Assembly (NCBI RefSeq): GCF_002149965.1
Contig: NZ_MSQB01000014.1
Span: 62,001 to 126,000 of the forward strand
From: Novosphingobium panipatense
GTDB lineage: Bacteria; Pseudomonadota; Alphaproteobacteria; Sphingomonadales; Sphingomonadaceae
Reading direction: 5' to 3'
DNA: 64,000 bases
Part shown: in pieces, positions 58,600 through 64,000 of the stretch
Numbering within the stretch: position 1 is the stretch's first letter
Layout of the letters: each line of letters starts with the position of its first letter
Made by a program: the position numbers and the translations under genes
Notes under the pieces: generated by a model
Databases searched by the model: none
What the model saw: only the letters and a program-made list of their open reading frames with translations
What the model was told of the DNA's origin: nothing

Positions 58600-59958
58600 C
58601 TATTCACGGAGTGCGCGCCTGATCTGATCCGAAAGCGGTCGGATTATATATTGTAGGATCGTGCGATGCTCGGTTTGGATAAAGGTTTCGACCGGCATAC
58701 CCACGGAAAGCCGCGCGTTTCCAAGCTTGCGGAATTCCTGCTCCGAAATGGCGATAGTCACCGGATAGAACGCATTGTTCGTGGCGGTGTCCACCGTTCG
58801 ATCGGCCGCAACCTGGGTGACGCGTCCCAGCAGTTCAGGCGTTGTGCGGGCATTGAGAGCCGTGAACCGCAGGTGAGCAGACTGGCCCTTCGATACTTTG
58901 TCGATATCGGTCAATCGGACATGAGCGCGCACGACAAGATGGTCGCGAAGCGGCACGATCTCCATCAGTGTTTCTCCCGGGCGCACCATACTACCGATCG
59001 TCCGCACCTGGAGTTTGGCCACTATCCCATCCTGCGGCGAACGAATAACGGTGCGGTCGTTCTGGTCGCTGGCCGCGACGCTTTCCTTGCGAAGGTCGGA
59101 TATGGCGCTTTGTGTTTGGCCCAGCTCCAGGGCAGCTTCGCTTCTGGCGCTGCTTTCCACAGACAGGATCTGGCTTTGCAGTTCTGAAATTCTCGCCTGC
59201 GCTTGCGCGATGGCGGATAGGGCCGTGGCTCTTTGAGCCTGTACACCCAGGGCAGAGCGTTCCAGCGCATTGAGGCGATCAAGTGTTGTCAGCCTGCTGT
59301 CATAGAGCTCGCGCGTCTGCTTCAATTCCTGGCGGACCAGTGAGGATTGGCGCTGATAGGCCTCTGCCTGACTATCGAACGAAACAATTTCTGCCTGGGA
59401 CTGGGCAATACGCGCGCGAAGCTGCCTAATCTGGTCGCCTCTTGCATCGCTTATCAATCGGAAGCCACGCTGCTCATCTGCCATGACGGCGCGGACTGCG
59501 GGATCATGTTCACCCTTTTCCGTTAGGTCATCTGGGAAGGTGACATATTTCGCCCCGGACTGGAGTCCGCGCAGTCTTGCCGCCTTGGCCAGAAGCTGAT
59601 CGAGGCTTAGTCGGCTATATCGAGCCGCAGCGCCGGAAACACGGCTGTCGAGGCGGATCAAGGACTGCCCGCGGCGTACGATATCGCCGTCATCCACCAG
59701 TATTTCAGCTGCTACGCCGCCGCCGAATGCGTGGGAGATTTCCTTGACATGGGTTTCAACGGTTACCTCTCCCGGAGAAATCACCGCCCCTGCCATTGGC
59801 AGAAACGAAATCAACCCTCCCAAGCCCAGTATGAGCACGATTACCGATCCCAGGCCCAACCGCACAAGGCGAGGCATTCCTGCCCCGCTGGCCGTATATG
59901 GGGTGTGGGAGGTGACCGGTGATTGGAACTCTCGTGTGGAGAGCGAGGCCGCTGTCAT
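58600..59958 (-). CDS. Type I secretion periplasmic adaptor (HlyD/PrtE family)
   Basis: A 452-residue membrane-fusion protein. One N-terminal helix (LGLGSVIVLILGLGGLISFLP), the barrel start GAVISPGEVTVETHVKEISHAFGGGVAAEILVDDGDIVRRGQSLIRLD, a long coiled coil (about residues 165-290), and the second half-lipoyl VIRSPQDGIVAKLQVRTIGSMVRPGETLMEIVPL. It links the ABC transporter to TolC. Its start overlaps the stop of the ABC gene (ATGA). In sphingan-producing Sphingomonas, atrB (adaptor) and atrD (ABC) sit inside the exopolysaccharide cluster in the same way. No secreted RTX substrate is visible here. Confidence 0.93.
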   Translation of the reverse strand: MTAASLSTREFQSPVTSHTPYTASGAGMPRLVRLGLGSVIVLILGLGGLISFLPMAGAVISPGEVTVETHVKEISHAFGGGVAAEILVDDGDIVRRGQSLIRLDSRVSGAAARYSRLSLDQLLAKAARLRGLQSGAKYVTFPDDLTEKGEHDPAVRAVMADEQRGFRLISDARGDQIRQLRARIAQSQAEIVSFDSQAEAYQRQSSLVRQELKQTRELYDSRLTTLDRLNALERSALGVQAQRATALSAIAQAQARISELQSQILSVESSARSEAALELGQTQSAISDLRKESVAASDQNDRTVIRSPQDGIVAKLQVRTIGSMVRPGETLMEIVPLRDHLVVRAHVRLTDIDKVSKGQSAHLRFTALNARTTPELLGRVTQVAADRTVDTATNNAFYPVTIAISEQEFRKLGNARLSVGMPVETFIQTEHRTILQYIIRPLSDQIRRALRE

Positions 59959-61775
59959 CGGCCGGTTACTTCAGCGGCAGTGCTGACGGTTTCGACGGAA
60001 ATTTCCTTTCCAATCGTAACGTGCTGGTTCTCGTTCTTGTCGGAGGTCACCGCTGCCGCCTCATCGCTTCCCGCCTTGCTGGAGCGATGCGCGCGAATAC
60101 GCTTTTCGAAATCCGAACGTGTTTCGAAACGTTCAACGCGGCCGGCGTTCATCGTCATGACGTGGCTGACGTTGGTAAGGACGTTCGGCCGATGGGCGAC
60201 GATTACGACAATACCCTTTCTCTCGCGAATGCGTTTTATGGCGGCTCCCAATGCGGCTTCGCCTTCGTAATCCAGGTTGCTGTTCGGTTCGTCGAGAACA
60301 ACAAGAAAAGGATTGCCGTAGATCGCACGGGCCAAGGCGATGCGTTGTTGCTGACCAGCGGAAAGGCCGCCGCCTTGTGGGCCGATGAGATAGTCGTAGC
60401 CGCCGGGCAGGCTGACAATCAGCTCGTGACAGTCTGCATCCCGTGCTGCCTGTATGATCGTATCCTTGTCCGGATTTTCCCTGAACCGCGAAATGTTTTG
60501 CCCGATCGTTCCTTCGAACAGTTCGATGGTCTGGGGGACATATCCGACGATGTTCGAGATCAGGTCGTCCGACCATTGGTCCAAAGTTGCACCGTCGAGC
60601 CGTATCGATCCCCTCAGCAAGGGCCATACGCCGCATAGCGTTCTTGCGAGGCATGTTTTTCCAGAACCGCTACGGCCCACGACAGCCAGTGCATCGCCCG
60701 CGCCAAGCCGGAAGCTGACGTCGGCCAGAGATACCTTTTGAGCGCCGGGAGGGCTTGCGGTCACGCCTCTGGCTTCAACTAGCCGGCAGGGTAGTTCGAG
60801 GCCCATTGGCTCGACCCGGTTCGGCAATGCTTCCAACAGGTCCCGCATGCGGGCGAGCGAGAGGCGGGCCGCGGCCATCCCCTTCCAGTTCGATATCACT
60901 TGTTCAACCGGAGCCAGCGCGCGTGCGGAGAGAATTGACCCGGCGATGATGATACCGCCCGTTGCGCGCCCTTCGATTACGAGAAGGGCTCCGAGCGCTA
61001 GCGTGGCCGACTGCAGGAACATGCGAAACGATTTGGTCAGCCCGCCGAGAGTGCTGGATAAGTAGGAAAAACGTTCGTTTGCCTGAAGATAATCCAATTC
61101 AACGTCATGCCACTGTCGATGCCGGGCCTTCCCCATACCTAGGGCCTTGAGAACTTCCGCATTGCGCCGCGTCGCTTCGGCCAGGTTGGCTCTTCCTGCG
61201 GATGCGCGCATGGTTTCCTTTGCCAGCGGGTTGGTGACGCGGTTGTTTGCAATCATGAGTGCGAGCAGCACCGCCACGCCGAAAAGGGAGAGAAGGCCAA
61301 TACTCCAGTGGAATATGCTCAAAACCAGCAGGTATATAATGATCCAGGGCAAGTCGATAATGGCCAGAGGTCCCGGTCCTGAAAGATAGGCACGAACCGA
61401 ATCCGCATCCCGAATGAGTTGCGATCCATGCGGCAATGTTCCGCGCGTCAGTTCATAGCGAGCAATCACTTCAAGGATGCGGTCGCTGACGGATCTCATG
61501 AAGAAGGATCCGAGATGGACCATTATGCGCCCCCTGATCACATCGAGCAGGGCCTGAAAGGCATAAGCTACGATGACCAGAATAAGCAGACTTACCAGCG
61601 AAGGTACACTTCGACTGGGCAGCACATCGTCATAGACCAGCAGCATGAAGAAAGATCCCGACAGTAGCAGCACGTTGTAGATGCTGCTGATGACGAGAAT
61701 GGGGATCAGGGCGTGCTTCAGAGGCGTAAGCGCGACCTTGAGTTCCGAAGAAAGACGGATGGCGAGGACGTTCAC
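59955..61775 (-). CDS. Type I secretion ABC transporter (PrtD/AtrD-like)
   Basis: A 606-residue half-transporter of the PrtD/RsaD group. The six-helix membrane domain spans about residues 15-290; the nucleotide-binding domain has Walker A VVGRSGSGKTCLA (about 368), Q-loop YVPQTIELFEGTI, signature GGGLSAGQQQRIALARAI (about 475), Walker B FLVVLDEPNSNLD and H-loop VIVAHRPN. There is no N-terminal peptidase domain, as is usual for exporters of C-terminal-signal proteins. GTG 61775 has GAGG 6 bases upstream and is preferred over GTG 61814. It is divergent from the TolC gene. Confidence 0.93.
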   Translation of the reverse strand: MNVLAIRLSSELKVALTPLKHALIPILVISSIYNVLLLSGSFFMLLVYDDVLPSRSVPSLVSLLILVIVAYAFQALLDVIRGRIMVHLGSFFMRSVSDRILEVIARYELTRGTLPHGSQLIRDADSVRAYLSGPGPLAIIDLPWIIIYLLVLSIFHWSIGLLSLFGVAVLLALMIANNRVTNPLAKETMRASAGRANLAEATRRNAEVLKALGMGKARHRQWHDVELDYLQANERFSYLSSTLGGLTKSFRMFLQSATLALGALLVIEGRATGGIIIAGSILSARALAPVEQVISNWKGMAAARLSLARMRDLLEALPNRVEPMGLELPCRLVEARGVTASPPGAQKVSLADVSFRLGAGDALAVVGRSGSGKTCLARTLCGVWPLLRGSIRLDGATLDQWSDDLISNIVGYVPQTIELFEGTIGQNISRFRENPDKDTIIQAARDADCHELIVSLPGGYDYLIGPQGGGLSAGQQQRIALARAIYGNPFLVVLDEPNSNLDYEGEAALGAAIKRIRERKGIVVIVAHRPNVLTNVSHVMTMNAGRVERFETRSDFEKRIRAHRSSKAGSDEAAAVTSDKNENQHVTIGKEISVETVSTAAEVTGR

Positions 61776-62017
61776 GGCTGCCTCAGCCCGCCGACCAGTC
61801 GTTCCGTTACCCACTTAACATACATGCTGTCGCCCGATCCACATCCGGCCTGCATTGCCGATTGAACACTCATCTGCCGATTGCGTCCTGTCTGGAACAA
61901 TCTCCGACTGCATTAGAACAGAGGTGGGGGTAGACCTCTAGCGGGAATTGATCAGTTTCGGCGCGTTTTCTCGCCAGTAGATTTGATCCAAAATGCAGAT
62001 CTAGGGGGTTATACTTG

Positions 62018-63529
62018 GTGAACCGGAATCTGTGCCGCTGGGTCTGTCTGCTCATCTGTGGCAGTTCGGCGCATCAAGCATGCGGCGAGACGCTGGAGGA
62101 GGCGTTGAGCAATGCATACCAGAATAACCCGGTACTGGCGGGCGCGCGAGAAATGGCGCGTGTCGCCGACGAAGGCGTGGTACGAGCCAAGGGCGCTTAT
62201 GGGCCAAGTTTGAACGTTTCCGTACAGCACGAATTTACGGATGCAAGAATAAGGGGCGGAGTCCTTCCCGATCGGCAGGATGGCTTTGGCACTACCGCGC
62301 AATTGACGGCCTCCCAGCCGCTTTTTACGTCCGGCAGACTGTCTTCAGGGCTGGATGCGGCCATGGCTAACAAGTTGGTTGTCCGGGCACAATTGGAGGA
62401 AACGAGTCAGCAGGCGATTGCGGATGTCGTGGCGGCCTATGTTTCATTGCAGCGGGATCTGGAATTGCACGACGTTGCCGCTGAAAACTATGATTTGCTT
62501 CTCAAACAGCGTGATCAGACGATTTCACGCTATCGATTGCGCGACTCAACTGCGCCCGATGTGGATCAGACGCTGAACCGTCTGGAACTGGCGGCAGGTC
62601 GCGTCATTTCAGCGCACGCTAATGTGGATGCAAGTGCGGCACGGTATCGGAACCTCGTGGGGCACTACCCAGACGTTCTCACACCGTTGCCGGCACTTGC
62701 GGATTTGCCGACACTGGAAACACTCTACGTGGCGGCTGAAACGAACAACCCTTCTCTGGCTGTTTCCCGGCTTCTCGAGGCCGGGTCGCGCGCAGCGGTT
62801 GCATCGGCGCGCGCTGAAATGCTGCCGCAGGTGGGCGCTTATGCATCTGCAATGCGGGCACCACTCACGCCCTATCAGAACAGCTATCGCGAGGAGTCGG
62901 TTTCCGCCGGCTTTCGCATGACGATGGCACTTTACTCTGGAGGCCAGATGTCATCGGCCCTGCGCGCCGCGAAAGATCGCAACCTTGCCGATCAGCAGTT
63001 TGTCGAGCAGGCCCGGCGCGATATGCGCGAACGCCTGGCATCCGATTGGACACGTCTGAAAGCTGCGGAAGACGCCCTGCCGCGCTACGACGCCGCAGTA
63101 GCGGCGGCAGAACGCGCCGTGGCAGGTGTAAAGCGCCAGGAGACAGCGGGAATCCGTACCTTGCGTGATGTATTGGATGTCACGAACGATCTGCTTTCGG
63201 CGCGGACAGCCGCCGTGCAGGCGCGGTCCGAGGCCTATATCCAGCGCGTCAATGTTTTGCGTGACGCGGGCATTTTGAAAATTGGCATGTTCTCCCGCGA
63301 GCGGCCTTACGATCCAGATAGTCGTACTTCGCGGCTAGGGTGGATCGCTGGTTTTCCGCTTAGGCCGATACTCGATCCGATTGACGGCATTGCGAAAAAG
63401 GCGGCCGTGGAGAAAGCAAAAGTACAACTGGAATATTCGATGGAGTTCGACTTGCCGGACGAAGATGGCCTATTGCTCAAGCCCGTGTCGCGGGAGGTAG
63501 GAGATATCTCGCTGGATGAAGCAAGGTGA
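62018..63529 (+). CDS. TolC-family outer-membrane efflux protein
   Basis: A 503-residue TolC-type channel. Export signal ending HQACGET, then TLEEALSNAYQNNPVLAGARE, YGPSLNVSVQHEFTD, TTAQLTASQPLFTSGRLSSGLDAAMAN and, in the second repeat, AGFRMTMALYSGGQMSSALRAAKDRN and AAVAAAERAVAGVKRQETAGIRTLRDVLDVTNDLLSARTAAVQARSEAYIQRVNVLRDAG, as in TolC. It is the exit duct for the divergent type I secretion genes. GTG 62018 is favoured by AGGGGG at 62003-62008; TTG 62015 is alternative. The 242-bp gap to the ABC gene holds the divergent promoters and a 6-bp inverted repeat at 61920-61939. Codon use looks less GC-rich than in the catabolic genes. Confidence 0.92.
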   Translation: MNRNLCRWVCLLICGSSAHQACGETLEEALSNAYQNNPVLAGAREMARVADEGVVRAKGAYGPSLNVSVQHEFTDARIRGGVLPDRQDGFGTTAQLTASQPLFTSGRLSSGLDAAMANKLVVRAQLEETSQQAIADVVAAYVSLQRDLELHDVAAENYDLLLKQRDQTISRYRLRDSTAPDVDQTLNRLELAAGRVISAHANVDASAARYRNLVGHYPDVLTPLPALADLPTLETLYVAAETNNPSLAVSRLLEAGSRAAVASARAEMLPQVGAYASAMRAPLTPYQNSYREESVSAGFRMTMALYSGGQMSSALRAAKDRNLADQQFVEQARRDMRERLASDWTRLKAAEDALPRYDAAVAAAERAVAGVKRQETAGIRTLRDVLDVTNDLLSARTAAVQARSEAYIQRVNVLRDAGILKIGMFSRERPYDPDSRTSRLGWIAGFPLRPILDPIDGIAKKAAVEKAKVQLEYSMEFDLPDEDGLLLKPVSREVGDISLDEAR

Positions 63530-63688
63530 ACGGTTGTCTGGTGCGTGGATTGGGTGACCTTACCAATCTGGATCAGTTAAGAACGGAATACAACGGAACT
63601 GGATTCATTCACATCTTGTCTGAACATAGGGAAATGGCCAAATTGCAGCGATAGTATTGGCATCTGACTAGGGAAAAGAGGGGGGGTC

Positions 63689-64000
63689 ATGTTGCGGGAG
63701 GCCGTCTTTCTCTGGCTTGCAAACCATTTGCCGAAAGGGCGGATCGGTACGAGGGCGCGCTACGAAACGCTTCGATGCGCCGGGTTAAGGCTTGCGCCGA
63801 AAGTGATCGTCATGGGGCCGATCGCCATCACCCCACCCGGTGTGGGCAATCGCATTGCGATCGGATCACGGTCATTCGTCAATTCCAACGTTCGCTTTGG
63901 AGGGAAGGGCGGGGTTACGATCGGAAAGTTCGCGCAAATTGCACCCAATGTTGCCTTTGAAACGAGCTCGCACGAACTCGCTTTTGAATGCGGTTATAGC
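63689..64000 (+). CDS. Hexapeptide-repeat acyltransferase, 5' part only
   Basis: The frame opens at ATG 63689 behind a strong GAGGGGGG and runs off the right edge, giving 104 residues. A short N-terminal segment (MLREAVFLWLANHLPKGRIG) is followed by left-handed beta-helix repeats: VIVMGPIAITPPGVGNRIAIGSRSF, NSNVRFGGKGGVTIGKFAQIAPNVAF and the ETSSHE loop, where the His is the usual catalytic residue of sugar O-acetyltransferases of the Maa or WcaF kind. Position after the polysaccharide and secretion genes suggests decoration of the exopolysaccharide. The 159-bp gap upstream shows no other feature. Confidence 0.82.
   Translation, partial: MLREAVFLWLANHLPKGRIGTRARYETLRCAGLRLAPKVIVMGPIAITPPGVGNRIAIGSRSFVNSNVRFGGKGGVTIGKFAQIAPNVAFETSSHELAFECGYS

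Noticed and set aside
63640-63688. Sigma-54 promoter before the acyltransferase (TGGCC...TTGC)
   Set aside because: The distance between the GG and GC elements is 7 bases instead of the required 10.

Overview
The window looks like chromosomal DNA of an aerobic, oligotrophic sphingomonad of the Novosphingobium/Sphingobium type. This is inferred from the high GC, the many TonB-dependent receptors with sphingomonad-style 'VTG' N-termini, a ferulate/vanillate route of the Sphingobium kind, and type I secretion genes inside an exopolysaccharide cluster. No rRNA, tRNA, transposase, phage gene or CRISPR array was seen.

Layout. (1) 1-6746: two tandem AbgB-like M20 amidohydrolases (the first cut by the window edge), then two TonB siderophore receptors, divergently arranged around Fur-box-like palindromes. 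(2) 6939-8869: vanR and vanA (vanillate O-demethylase oxygenase) behind a promoter carrying two perfect copies of the VanR operator. (3) 8928-19025: an eight-gene minus-strand operon, nearly every junction overlapping by ATGA: TRAP transporter dctQ-dctM-dctP, a CaiB-type CoA-transferase, a fused 2-hydroxyacyl-CoA-dehydratase-like protein without its iron-sulphur cysteines, two more CoA-transferases and a CapA-like phosphoesterase. I could not assign this operon to a known pathway; it is the best candidate for an undescribed system. (4) 19156-27454: a divergent MarR regulator followed by a TonB receptor and three secreted esterases or hydrolases of three families (Abhydrolase_10-like, CocE/NonD, tannase/feruloyl esterase). 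The same 20-bp motif lies in front of both arms, so they are probably one regulon: an outer-membrane receptor and esterases release an acid, which the TRAP system imports and CoA-transferases activate. (5) 27494-32581: vanillin-type aldehyde dehydrogenase, ferR, ferB and ferA, the CoA-dependent ferulate-to-vanillate route that feeds vanA. (6) 32627-39838: two AAHS-type MFS carriers, an outer-membrane porin and an MBL-fold hydrolase in one operon with a divergent TetR gene, then another MFS gene. (7) 39853-41880: aldo/keto reductase and divergent LysR regulator. (8) 42038-45127: small periplasmic protein and a third siderophore receptor behind another Fur-like box. (9) 45380-49540: TPP riboswitch, TonB receptor, small-molecule kinase and PnuT: a thiamine salvage operon. 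(10) 49579-51741: a secreted esterase-like protein with a C-terminal PKD-like domain. (11) 51897-64000: exopolysaccharide export and glycosyltransferase genes with an embedded type I secretion ABC transporter, adaptor and TolC, as in sphingan clusters, ending in a truncated hexapeptide acyltransferase.

Three copies of a large palindromic extragenic element (6765-6940, 28907-29106, 45139-45316) sit at gene ends. Start codons were chosen by Shine-Dalgarno sequence, overlap with the upstream gene and signal peptide; where they differ from the longest frame this is stated.
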